A DNA stretch of 64,000 nucleotides from Chondrosia reniformis (taxonomy: Eukaryota; Porifera; Demospongiae; Chondrillida; Chondrillidae): the NCBI GenBank assembly GCA_947172415.1, contig OX359189.1, positions 7,950,501 to 8,014,500 on the forward strand, written 5' to 3'. Positions 23,362 to 34,884 of the stretch are shown piece after piece. Numbering within the stretch: the stretch's first letter is position 1; each line of letters begins with the position of its first letter. A model generated the notes under the pieces. It was not told the DNA's origin and ran no database searches. It was given only the letters and a program-made list of their open reading frames with translations. The position numbers were made by a program, and so were the translations under genes.

Positions 23362-23948
23362 ATGACGCCAAACCACACTTTGACAACCACTTCCAGTAAA
23401 TCACCAAATTCTTGTAAATCTAAGGATCAGGATGCACAAAATAGGAAAGCGAGGTTCAGTAACTTTACTATTGATCATCTTCTAAAAGACAGTTCTTTGG
23501 ACAGCTCTTCCACAAGTGAAACAGTGGTAGTGGATGCTGAAAGCAGAATTCCTCCCAGTCCAAGCTATCACCCATACAGAGAAGGTTAGAAATTGTATAT
23601 AGAAAAAGGTCCTTGCGTCCAATTGATACAATAACTTGAAAGTCCTTCTATTTATTACATTTAACAGGACTGGAATGTAAGAAAAGAAAACGAAAGCTAC
23701 GTACAGTCTTTACATCCAAGCAGTTGGCTGGGTTAGAGAAAACCTTTGCAGAAAAGAAGTACTTATCAGTACCGGATCGCATCAAATTGGCTATGGAACT
23801 AGAGTTATCAGACACTCAAGTCAAGACATGGTTCCAAAACAGAAGAATGAAGGAGAAGAAGATGCATGAGGAAGATTATGATGATGCAGAGGCAGCTTCT
23901 TTCAACAGTAGAGATGAACTGAGCAGCATTATTGATTTTACAATTTGA
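23362..23948 (+). CDS. BarBsh: Bar/Bsh-class homeobox transcription factor
   Basis: Two exons, 23362-23584 and 23668-23948 (TGA), give 167 residues from the ATG at 23362; upstream coding exons cannot be excluded. FTIDHLLKD (bases about 23469-23495) is an Eh1-type motif that recruits Groucho/TLE co-repressors in NK- and Bar-class proteins. The homeodomain begins [20 protein letters not shown] and ends [16 protein letters not shown]48, F49, N51 and R53 are present, as is Thr47, which is typical of Bar, Barx, Bsx and Tlx classes. [20 protein letters not shown] resembles Barx and Bsx about equally, which fits the sponge Bar/Bsh gene. The C-terminus is short and acidic. It is presumably a nuclear DNA-binding repressor in development. 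A poly(A) signal lies at 24121. Confidence 0.85.
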
Positions 23949-24120
23949 ATGTATTCTAATACAGTATGGACATTATTACATTACTTGCTGTAGCTTTTTG
24001 CTGACTCTTTTTGACTCACCAACTGTGTACGTACATGACCATTTCAGTGACTTTAGACTGACATTGATCACCAGTCAAAAGTAAAAAAGTACTTTGTATT
24101 TAATTTGTATTTTTATTATA

Positions 24121-24126
24121 AATAAA
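24121..24126 (+). terminator. Poly(A) signal of the homeobox gene
   Basis: AATAAA lies 173 bases past the TGA of the homeobox gene. The convergent monooxygenase gene ends at 24456. A minus-strand AATAAA (plus TTTATT at 24283) could serve that gene, so the two 3' UTRs nearly touch. Confidence 0.55.
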
Positions 24127-24455
24127 AGATAAGGTCTTACACACATTAATAATCATTCTGGACGAATCACAGATATACCACTCACAGATGTGTATTATAT
24201 ACTTGGAGACACTGATACCAAGTTAGTTTCACATACATTTGTCCATTTGCATCACTAAGTAATATATTATATTAATAAATACATTTATTCCTCTTTTAAT
24301 GTGAATTATAAAGTGATTGAATTAGTGATAGATTATATAATTATCTGTATTGATTTCAGTTTTGCATAGCATGTTCAATCATTATACCATAATAATACAC
24401 AAAATAATATGTATATATACATGTATGTGAGTTGAATATAAAATTCTCATAGTGT

Positions 24456-27400
24456 TTAAATGTTCCACAACAAAACTGTAGTAATGGATGCAACAATAAC
24501 ACAGAGTTGCATTGCAGCAGCACTCACTCCAGCACCGGATCCACAGAGAGCCTCCTAAATACACACAAATTAAAAGGTATGCAACTAAAAATATCAAACA
24601 TAATACCTTTAAATACTAATATGATAACTGTCTACATATGTACGTACATACTTGCAAATTTGGGCCACAGTATACATTATATTTCTCCTTGTAAGCAACC
24701 TCCAGAGAGTGTAAGGATTGATTATCCCAAACAAAATTGTTAGCTTGCGATTTGGCATCACCGGGATACATATTTGATAACCTTTTTATCTCCTGCTGTT
24801 TTTCATGCCTGTACAAGTAGAAATGGAGGAATAAGGAATGCTTGCTGTGATAATTAATTATTCGGCGCACTTTTAACATCACCAAATGTCCACCCTTTCC
24901 TATTTAAACTGGCTTGTATTCCCATTCCTCATGTATATTGCTGATGAAGACCTCCGGGTTGAAACATCCAGAATTAATAAATTCATGTTGCTGACGCTCA
25001 ATAAGACTTTATTCTCAAGTAGAAATGGGAAACAAACCTTTTTTATCCCCAACAAAGCAACTAAGTTAGTCCAGTACAAGGGAGGTAGCCCCATAATTTC
25101 TTCACTCAAATACTTGCTATCTACCCATATCTTCTGCATATATGTACGTGTGGATGTATGTACGTACATGGATATGTCCATAAATAGACTCACGTTAAAC
25201 CTTTTAAGAATTTAAATGTTGTTAAATCAGTTGGATAACTTAAACATGAGCTAAAATCCAGTCTTGGGTAATAGTTTAAGAATGCCACACACATTTCATC
25301 ACTTGTAGCCAGCCCACCCTAAAAATGGAGGAATAAACAAACAAATAGGACAACTACGTAACTGGAATAATCTATAATGTCAATGATACGTAAGTATTAC
25401 TGAGCACTTTGGAATGAAACACATGCCATAATTATATGTTTGACATTGAAATATATTGTTTTACAAGGAGTATCACTGCTGGTCAAGTCATCAAAGATGT
25501 AGCTTTACAGAAGATGTAAGATGGTGCACTAACCACAAGCACATTGTTTGTGGTATTAGTTTGATAGACACACTCCAGAAGCAAACTGTCTCCCTATAAA
25601 AAGAAAAGTTAAAATGTCAGCAGAATCTATAAAAACTGAGAATTATGGCTTGCAAGTAAAACACAAACTAAGAACTCACTGGATAGATCGTGGTCGGAGT
25701 GATGCTTCTAGTTTCTTGAAAGTTGAAATCATAATTCAGTTCTTGATCAAGGGGTGGATCAAGGGCTTTTCCATCACGGATCACTTTGAGAGTTAGGGCC
25801 ACGCCTACAAATAGACCACCAGCATTAGGAAGAGATATAGGGAGTAAATATGCAGTATGGTGACTACTATTTCAGAGAAAATTAGACATCGGATACTGCA
25901 CTGCACTTATATGTCATACTTGGGACAGTTAATGGAAGAAGTTACCAATAGCAGCACATTCCTAGAATACATACATACTGTAGTAACTTTTGATTCCAGT
26001 TCATATGTGACCCATTCGTATGTGACCCATTCGTATGTGACCCATTTCATATGTGACCCGTTTCATATGTGACCCATTTCATATGTGACCCGTTCGTATG
26101 TGACCCATTCGTATGTGACCCATTCGTATGTGACCCATTCGTATGTGACCCATTCGTATGTGACCCATTTCATATGTGACCCGTTTCATATGTGACCCAT
26201 TTCATATGTGACCCGTTCGTATGTGACCCATTCGTATGTGACCCATTCGTATGTGACCCATTCGTATGTGACCCGTTCGTATGTGACCCGTTTCATATGT
26301 GACCCGTTCGTATGTGACCCATTCGTATGTGACCCATTCGTATGTGACCCATTCGTATGTGACCCATTCGTATGTGACCCATTCGTATGTGACCCATTTC
26401 ATATGTGACCCTTTCATATGTGACCCGTTCATATGTGACCCGTTCATATGTGACCCATTCGTATGTGACCCATTCGTATGTGACCCATTTCATATGTGAC
26501 CCATTCGTATGTGACCCATTTCATATGTGACCCGTTCATATGTGACCCATTCGTATGTGACCCATTCGTATGTGACCCATTCGTATGTGACCCATTCGTA
26601 TGTGACCCGTTTCATATGTGACCCATTCGTATGTGACCCGTTTCATATGTGACCCATTTCATATGTGACCCGTTCGTATGTGACCCATTCGTATGTGACC
26701 CATTCGTATGTGACCCATTCGTATGTGACCCATTCGTATGTGACCCATTCGTATGTGACCCATTTCATATGTGACCCTTTCATATGTGACCCGTTCATAT
26801 GTGACCCGTTCATATGTGACCCATTCGTATGTGACCCATTCGTATGTGACCCATTTCATATGTGACCCATTCGTATGTGACCCATTTCATATGTGACCCG
26901 TTCATATGTGACCCATTCGTATGTGACCCATTCGTATGTGACCCATTCGTATGTGACCCATTCGTATGTGACCCATTCGTATGTGACCCATTTCATATGT
27001 GACCCGTTCATATGTGACCCGTTCATATGTGACCCGTTTCATGCTTACCAGCCAAATGAGTGTGAAGCAAGTTTGCAAAAACATTTAAACCTTCACACGG
27101 GATGTGCTATGAAATAAAAAAAAAAGAATTTAATTGGACAAATTACAAAATATTCTAAATATAATGGTAATGGCCAATATGTGGAATAACTATATCGTGA
27201 TCACTAGATAACACCTTATATAGAGGGATAGTGGATCTAGAATTTGTAAAGGTGCTAAATTATATAGGAGTGTTACAGAAAGGATAAAATTAGTGTTAAG
27301 TCCCCAGATAGAACTTGGGGAGGGGTTGCTCTGGTATACAGGGACCCCCTCTGACCATAAAATCCACCACTAGACAGTGTTCAGTAAAAACTCTGGGGAG

Positions 27401-30247
27401 TGTAAATAGTTTTATAAAGTAATATACAGATAATGTAAGAATGTAGTATTTGCTCCCTCAATTAGTTTAAACTGTCCCTGTTACACTTTGCATTATTATC
27501 TGGAGGGACTCACATAAGGAACTAAATAAGGCAACCAGTAACAGAGGGATATGTTTAGTTTACATAAGCTTAAAGGCAAGTTGACTTACCTTAGAAGTAC
27601 AGGACGAATCACAGGTACCAAATATGGTGAATTTTGACACTCCAGGCGGCACAATCATGTTTGGAGTAACGCTGTGTCCCACAGCCAATGTACCGGCATT
27701 ATACTTCCGGCCAGTTGTGATGTAGGAGATGTTAAGACCAGAACTATCAGTAGCACCTCCAGTAATAAATAGAAGCTGAACATTATACGCGTATACAGTG
27801 CAAGTTACAATTATAATACTACAAATATTCTAAAGTAATGGAAATGAATAATTAAACGATGTATAGATTCTCAGAGATTCTCCAGGTCACTGATAAAGGG
27901 TGGAATTCTAAGAAAGAGCTGTCTCTCCCAATGGAGAAGAAGAATGGAGAAGACTCTTATATCTTGTAAAGCTCTTATTACGTTTAGTTCCCTATAGGCC
28001 TTTACTCTAAAGTAGATGTAGCATGTAACAAAAATGGTGTATTGATTATTCATATGCCTCCTAGGAGAAATTTCCTGAATGCTAAATTACATCATATTAC
28101 CTGAAACTTTGTTGGGATTATCGTAGTGCATCTCAATCACTAAATAACCCGACTCGGAGGGACCTCCTATTGAGTAACTCACACCAGATGGGTAAGAATA
28201 GGGCTAGGGAGGGAAAAAGAAAAAGATACATCTTTCACTTGTGGGATGTATCGCTCAATGATAAGATTAAAATTATCTATAAACACTTCAAGCTATTTAT
28301 GTTCACACTTCACTATGTTACGTACGTACATGCAAAGCCATGTACAGGAATGACAACAGTACATAAAACTAAATTTTTCTCTGAACCACAATAGCCACTT
28401 GGCATAGCTTTAGACAAGTAACAATAGTACAACCATACAAGTGCTTACTCCTCCTCCTACTGCCCAAGCAGCCATATTGGCTCCACCGCGGCATTTAGAC
28501 AGCACTTTGTCCCTGTTCATACTGCAATCAACTCCCTTCAATTCCTCTCTAGTCAGCTTGTCAAGATCTTCTTTCAGCTTAACAGGACAATTGTACAAGA
28601 CCACATGGTGCACAAATTCCTTTGATGGCTCGTGGATCACAGGAGCAAACTTGATTGGGAGAAGTATACATTATAAACACAGGCAAATGTAGAGGATTTA
28701 CCATACGTATATGTTCCCTAGTATCTTGTGTGTATATATTCTAGATTCACTATGCAAACATGGCCATATATAATATATATATTGCTGATGAAGACCTACG
28801 GGTTGAAACATTAAGATTTAATGTTGCTGTTGCTCAATAAACTTCATATATAATAATGGAATAAGAATGAATGTGAAACTACACTTAAATCATTAGCGAG
28901 AAATGTGCTTAGTTTAAAATAAGAAGGGTATCTATTATACACTTCACTTGTATAGTTTCACATCCCTTACCCCTCTCAGATACAGAAATAGGACAAAATT
29001 ATAATGTATTTAGTTACTCTTATCATGTGTTGCTCCTTCCTTTGAAATTCTACAGGAAGTCTAACACCAGAACACCAGTAAGTAGTGTCTTTTGCAGGTA
29101 TCTCCACCTGAATTGACAGGAAAGGTAGTATAAAGAACAAGATACAGTCTATATGTAGTAGAAAATCTAGACATGAACATAGGGAGCTAATCTCTTTCAA
29201 CAGCCTTTGGAATTGAGTTTGCATTTTAATTGAATATTCACTTTTATAAAACCACACATAAATTCTTAAAACAACTGCACATAAGAAAAAAAGTCTTTGA
29301 AAATTAACTCTTTGGCTATACTGATTTTATACTCCTTTTACCGTACCATTGGCTAATACAGTATGTGTGTCTAATATTTGTGTGTGCCATGCTTGAGTGC
29401 CCAAGGGGAGACTACATCGGCCTAGTTACTTCACATGCTCACATTATCCTGAAGAATGAGTAACGTCTTCGCTCCATTCATGTCTTCTACTACTTGAGAT
29501 GTTTCTACAAACGTAACTCCGATGGATCCACGGTTGCTCATGTGATAGTCTGGTGAACTGGCATCAGATGGATCAGCATCATTCCAGGAATAAATCACAC
29601 GGGTATTACCCTATACATTACACACATATAAACTTTATGGTACAATGTATGGTAATGATATTTAATATACAGTTTTAGTAATTCTGATTATATATTAGCT
29701 GTAAGGTTACAAAATTTATTCCTCGACTATAGCCACTATGTATACAAGTCACGCTTACCTCTCCTATCACTATATCTTCACTAGAATCTCCCGTGTCAAG
29801 GAGCCTCCAAAACTTCAAGGTTGTCCATCCATTATCTTCAGTTCCTTCAATGAGAAACCAGTTCTGCTCCTCGTCTATCTTTGGAGTTGTTTTGGAGTTG
29901 GGTACTTTACGATCCTATATAGGATGAATTAGAAAACCTTAAAAGAATTGTGCATAGACTACTGATCGTGATTGAATGCGTACGTGAAAGATAGTGTTTC
30001 CATTGGCTACCCAACCGATGACTACATCAGAATTGGGCATGCCACCATTGGGAGATATTCCGAATCCAATCCATCCTGTAGTCTGCACTCTTACGGCAAT
30101 GGAGAGATTCTGCGTAGCAGCGTCGAAGTGCCAATGTAATTCATAGGATGGGTTAACAATATAGCGAAAGCCGGTATACCCTCCAGCAAGTATGCCGTCT
30201 TGTCCCATAGCCACAGAGACACAGAGAAGAACACAGCATCGAAACAT
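24456..30247 (-). CDS. MOXD1: DBH-like copper monooxygenase, array copy 1 (MOXD1-like)
   Basis: Thirteen exons, 5' to 3': 30247-29984, 29914-29759, 29610-29443, 29107-29018, 28649-28449, 28203-28101, 27756-27590, 27106-27049, 25804-25680, 25593-25534, 25318-25194, 24808-24652 and 24554-24456, giving 590 residues in frame. A signal peptide (MFRCCVLLCVSVAMG) precedes a DOMON domain (SPNGGMPNSDVVIGW). The two copper-type II monooxygenase domains follow. CuH ligands are in FVHHVVLYNC and EMHYDNP; CuM ligands are His-His in HTHLAG and Met in SDEMC. TYWCSG and GTCDSSCT supply conserved disulfide cysteines. The protein ends in a hydrophobic stretch, a possible membrane or GPI signal. By family it hydroxylates a small amine or similar substrate using copper, O2 and ascorbate in the secretory lumen; the substrate is not predictable. 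Intron 8 carries a 1-kb minisatellite. It is the most diverged of copies 1-3. Confidence 0.9.
24937..25020 (+). ncRNA. Hammerhead-like motif, family II, in intron 11 of copy 1
   Basis: TTG, CTGATGA, then GACC-UCCG-GGUU hairpin, GAAACATC, CAG. The hairpin loop is again a UNCG tetraloop (UCCG instead of UACG at 15497), so base changes keep the loop type. The repeat ends in CTCAATAAGACTTTATTC, as in other copies. It is antisense to the host gene. Activity is untested. Confidence 0.5.
25995..27042. repeat. 1-kb minisatellite in intron 8 of monooxygenase copy 1
   Basis: About 65-70 units of 15-16 bases. The main forms are CATTCGTATGTGACC (15) and CATTTCATATGTGACC (16), with the TTCG/TTTCA and CATT/CGTT variants intermixed. 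A block near 26299-26499 recurs almost exactly at 26665-26865 (offset 366) and in part at 26893, showing a higher-order unit. The array stops about 5 bases from the exon 8 donor (27048). False frames such as repeated SYVTH arise because 15 is divisible by three. No coding role is supported. Confidence 0.95.
27870..28060 (+). repeat. Family I element in intron 6 of copy 1
   Basis: The head reads GGTCACTGATAAAGGGTGGA then ATTCTAAGAAAGAGCTGTCT and CTCCCAATGGAG. The body runs ACTCTTATATCTTGTAAAG to GTTTAGTTCCCTATAGGCC, with tail AAAAATGGTGTATTGATTAT. Core bases are mutated (CUGAUAA). It lies antisense to the host gene. Confidence 0.7.
28781..28855 (+). ncRNA. Hammerhead-like motif, family II, in intron 4 of copy 1
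   Basis: ATTG, CTGATGA, A, GACC-UACG-GGUU, GAAACATT, then ATTTAATGTTGCTGTTGCTC and AATAAACTTCATATAT. It is nearly identical to the arms of the inverted repeat at 15373-15563, so recent spread is likely. Helix I is weakened because the 3' partner of ATTG has diverged. Confidence 0.5.
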
Positions 30248-31133
30248 CGCAAGTCACTCTTTTGGGAGAGGTATTGTGAAACCATAGAATTATACAAAAC
30301 GTGACTATATAGAAGGCTTTCGCAATGCATATTCGATTACTCAAATAAGTATAGAGGGGTCTATTTAAATGTACTAGTCTCCAAACAGTGCACCAAATCA
30401 AAATGGAGGCTGGAATGAGAAGACATCTCTGCACCAGATACTCCATCTTCACAAACTGTCCCCTAACACAAGCGGTATTGAAATTAAAACAACATCGACT
30501 CGTCTCGGGAACATATTTACACCTTATGTACATCGCCTCAATATTACGTAGGTATACCTGAGAATTGATGTCAAAGCAAAACGATCTGATGAGTAAATTG
30601 TGTTTTTATATGTATTTTCCAGTGACTGCAACAAGCAGGGTCCCAGCGGATTTCATTGACTGTACTGGCAGTGTGTGGATACTTTGCTGCAATACTCTGT
30701 CCACTACATACATTTAGAGTACATGTATATTAGTGTTTTATGTTGAAAATACATTTACAGAAAATGTCATACAAGCTGCTGTATGTTCAGTGTCAGCCAT
30801 TTTATTGCCTTGGTAACAAAAATATAAATTTATTTAGTATATATTTACCACATGTCTAAAATATGTCTAAAATTGAAGCAAACCATTTAATATACTAATT
30901 TGTTGCAATTAACTTATAAGGCATTAGTGTATGTTACATTTATATCTATACATACGTAATCATTGGCTGCTAATGCATAAAATGTAATTATGCCAGTGAT
31001 ATGGGCAATGTCCACTGATAGAATAGCTCAGAGTGCTTCAGATAGAGTGCTTCAACTGATACACTCACAATAATAAGAACTACATAACAGACAAATACTC
31101 ATATACCTCACTATACAACTACATCTTACATAC

Positions 31134-31401
31134 CTGAGTCAGGTGTAGTAAAGGTACTGGTTGTTGGAGGACTCACTCCATATTCATTCACAGCTACTAC
31201 TGTTACACCATATTCTATCATCCATAGTTAAGGTCAATTGAGTTGAAGTTGTACTGAAGAACAAGTTGACAGTATCATTTATCACTCTGACAGTATAGGA
31301 GAGAGGTTGACTAGTTCCTTCATCATCAGATACCTCCCAACTTAGAGTGACACTGAATGGACCATTGACTACCATAAGTTGTCTTGGAACAATTGGAGGA
31401 G
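31134..31401 (-). pseudogene. Fibronectin type III pseudo-exon, frameshifted
   Basis: On the minus strand, acceptor TTTAG precedes PPIVPRQLMVVNGPFSVTLS, then WEVSDDEG, the core SYTVRVINDTVN and LTLTMDD. The frame then shifts and resumes as EYGVTVVAVNEYGVSPPTTS with FTTPDS, followed by donor GTATGT. The order (PP start, Trp in strand B, YGV/AVN in strand F) is that of an FN3 domain. Its 268 bases are one more than a multiple of three. No partner exons were found. A second broken copy lies at 43676-43938. Confidence 0.75.
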
Positions 31402-34044
31402 CTAAATATTATTATTTACAGATAATTATTAAGTATAACATACTGATTTGGAGTATAATTATACTGAACACTCAAACAACACATTCCAGTCAGGTGTTGC
31501 AACAATGAAAAGAAAAAAGTATCAAAACAAGACAGTGATTCTGAGAGAACTAGCTAGATCTAGGACTCATTCCTAATCTTACCTACCTAGTTATTAAACA
31601 AAGGTGTACAATGTATGCTAAGGTTGCTACACCTATCTTCCCATGCAGTATAGAGCACTGTAATTATAAAGTTAACTTTTCCTTAAAACAAGAAGGTATT
31701 GTAATCCCAAATAAATTCTAACATATCTTTTGGATGATCAATTAGTATTCCTCAGACACAAAAACATGTTATTGCATCAACCACTGTCATGGACTGTTAG
31801 AGTGAAACAGTTGGACAGAAAAGTTTCAAGGATAATCTACCAAGCTTATAGTAGTTAGGTCCTGTTAAAAGGATATGTACATGAAGTATGTACATTACAT
31901 CACCTTTATATACAACAATTCACGTTTGTTTATTCATGTACATCAATTAATAATGACTTTAGAGTAACTGCCTGATCTCAATTGGGATCAGCTGACTAAC
32001 TAAAGATACTGCTCAACTTACATGTGTGAAGTTTGTTCTACAAGTGAGAGCTACATGAACAATTGAATTTCAAATTGAATGGTTGCCAGGGATCCTCATT
32101 AGAAGTTACGTAGCAACGGCCATTTTGGATTTACAAATTGATTGAGCAATAGCACAAGGATTTAGCTACGTAATGTAAAGATATGCACTCAAAAGACTTT
32201 CTTTATTAAATACAATAATACCTTTATATATATCATAATTTAGAAGCCTGTGATTCTGTTTAACAAGTGCATATGTAATATCCTTGATTCTCAATGTCCT
32301 GTGTTGTGCATGAAACATAAGTATGTCAATTCATGCGCTCGCAAGAGCTTGTATATGTTTAAAATAAATGACTTCTGCTGAACAATTGAGGTTCATTGAA
32401 ATATTAATAGCTTGTGTACGCACTTCCATTCATGGGGTCACTGCAATTGTTATATGATTCAATTATAGCTTTGCTGAATAGCCATGCATGCATGTTTTCG
32501 AGTTTTGAACTCAATAGAAATAACAACTTGCTGAATAGGTCGGTGCATGTACTATATGTTGTCTATTGTTCTCGAACATGACATCGAAAACAATAAACAA
32601 AATTTTGCTTCCACGATTTTCCGCCAAGTTCACGATGTTTCCCGCCGACAATTTCTAATAAATAGGCAAGGAAATTTTCAGTCTTTGGCCTCCGGGCTAT
32701 CAACTCTGGAGGTCTACTTTGGTGTGGATCGATGCGAAAACCATTCTTGGAGTACGAGCAATGGTACATGCTATCCGAAGGGTCATCGGTGTTCGTATAG
32801 TGGGGTGGTCTCTCTATCATGGGTTAGTGCCTGGAGATGTATCTCACTATTAATCCTGCTTGTGTGTTAAATTGGCACTTGCGGGATTCTTGCTATACGA
32901 CCCGTACCTGGAGGTTGGTGTGGTCCAGTGCCACTACGTAGTCGGTCAGGAACCCCTGTTGTAGGCTGCAGCTTCAGGTTGGTTTGGAAGGAATTTGCAT
33001 TTAATTTGTATTCAAAGCAGTATTTCTTTGTATTTTATATTATGTATTTTCAATTCTTTTCTTGCAGTTCAGTGAACTGATGGGTCCCTACTCTAAAGCG
33101 CCTGGCCGATCCCAATGAGCTAAAGTCTGTGTACAGTGCTCTCAAGCTACGTTGTGTGCACATGATGATTCTCATTGGTGGGAGTTTGTGGTCCGCCAGG
33201 GTCGGGCTTGTTCTGTCCGTAGCGTGAGGCAGAGCAAGACTAGTAACTGGTCACAGGTCGGTCAGGTACGCCGGACCGTTCCCGAGCAACTTCTCTTACG
33301 ACGCAAGTAGTGGAAGTGTCAAACAGAGTTGAGAAACCGGAGGCCTTTTGGGGCACAAAGTACTTCTACCTCCACGTGGTGTGCCCTGGGATCACTTACT
33401 TTCAATAAAGTGATGCAAAACGAAGTACTAAAGCAAATGAATCCAAGCAACTCAAAAGAAGAAAACAAAGCTAGAACATGGTCTCTTAACAACCGTGAAG
33501 AACTAAAAACTATCTTTTTGAACATTTTTCTCTTTTTTAATTTGGAAGTATATTTCAGAATTGTCAAACAAAAATGATCATTGATTATATTGTGACAATT
33601 ATTATAATTCGAAAAATCTTCATCCTACAATAACAAATGCATCCATCTGTATGCATTCAGTATACTCTTGTAAATTCTTGTATAATAAGCATGGCTATAT
33701 ACATACAAATATCATTGAACTTAACAATGCATTAAGCAAATATGTCCACATATGAACTCCTTGTACACCATAAATATAGCGCTTGTGACCCACAGGGCTA
33801 TATATAACTTGTAAGTATAAGTATAAGTATATTATAAAATACATATATACGTATATAACTATATATGCACATGTACGTGAGTCTGTCTCTATTTATATCT
33901 GCATGCATGTAGCTTTCATATGATGGCAAAATGAATATCATACACATGCAGTTTAGTTGATTTCAAATGTTTCAGACTGTGAATTGTATGACATTTTGAT
34001 TTTAACTTGGAAATGCATTCAAACATAGCATAGTATCTTTCAGA

Positions 34045-34081
34045 GTCACTGAAGAAGACCCCCAGGGTCGAAACGTCTGGC
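34045..34081 (+). ncRNA. Hammerhead-like motif, family II, best-paired copy
   Basis: Helix I GUCA (34045-34048) pairs with UGGC (34078-34081). The CUGAAGA box is 34049-34055, followed by one extra A. Helix II is GACCC (34057-34061) with GGGUC (34065-34069) around CCA. Then GAAA (34070-34073), and C74-G75 with A73-U76 give a minimal helix III before the putative cleavage base C34077. Compared with the consensus, the extra A after A9 is the only core departure. The paralogous copy at 44414-44450 has decayed (GGGUUAAAAC). Confidence 0.55.
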
Positions 34082-34884
34082 AGAAAGAAGAATAAAAAAA
34101 AGTTGAAAGATAACCCTTTCCAAAGATAAGTTCGACACAGTTAGAAGAAATCCTTTTTCTAAGAGCATAGTATTTTCAACTTTTGCACCTACTGAAAGAT
34201 TGTAGAGATACAAATGTGTAACTCATATACTAACTGAATCATATAGAGTAGTAAGATGGTGTTCTGGGGTCATCTGTTGGATGATGCAAAAGGGAATACA
34301 GCAAAAACTTTAAGACTGAATGGACGGACTGGATTAAAAAGGGGTATATGTACCAAAGGACAGTTAATACTGGACTCATAATCTCTTGTATATTTTTGAT
34401 TATTTTACAATAGAACTTATAGATTTTATCTATATGCATGACTTTAATTGTTTGTACATAAAATGTAATTTGATGGTATATTCATTGTATATATAACCAC
34501 ATGTACATGTGCAAGCTACCATATTCTTACTATACATATGTAATATACATAAGACCTGCACCACAAGCTCATTTGATCACTTTGCAAAACTTTCAACTGT
34601 CAACTCAATTTCAATCAACTTTATATATTTATTGCTGCTAGTCACTTTAACCTGTCACATTAAAATGTGTGCATAAGTGACAAACCTAAATTTCCTATAA
34701 TTACGTATGCATACATATTTAATTTCATGTATCGTCATCCAATTCTATGCTTTCATCAACATTAGATCAAACTATGCTAATTCAACCAAACAGATCTAGA
34801 GTTACAGTAATATATAGCTATATTGTAATATCAGCGTTATAGGTAAGCATATCTGATGTCATACTCTTGAAGACTATAAATGTC

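Larger units (their letters stand above)
30248..34884. other. Spacer between monooxygenase copies 1 and 2
   Basis: This spacer holds the FN3 pseudo-exon at 31134-31401 and a 2.2-kb stretch (about 31730-33925) missing from the paralogous spacer 42044-45239. Inside that stretch, 32540-33310 is less AT-rich and has protein-like fragments in shifting frames (for example WWEFVVRQGRACSVRSVRQS near 33170-33230), perhaps a dead gene or transposon that I cannot name. A family II hammerhead-like copy lies at 34045-34081. Ends near 30550 and 34000-34860 align well with 42880 and 44300-45240. Confidence 0.55.

Noticed and set aside
26202..26447. Repeat-protein frames (HIRMG, SYVTH, CDPFV) on both strands
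   Set aside because: Frames are open on both strands because the 15-base unit has no stops; they lie in intron 8 of the monooxygenase copy 1 between two good exons.
31184..31375. A live FN3-containing gene between monooxygenase copies 1 and 2
   Set aside because: The only FN3 exon is frameshifted, has no partner exons in the spacer, and its duplicate has separate lesions.
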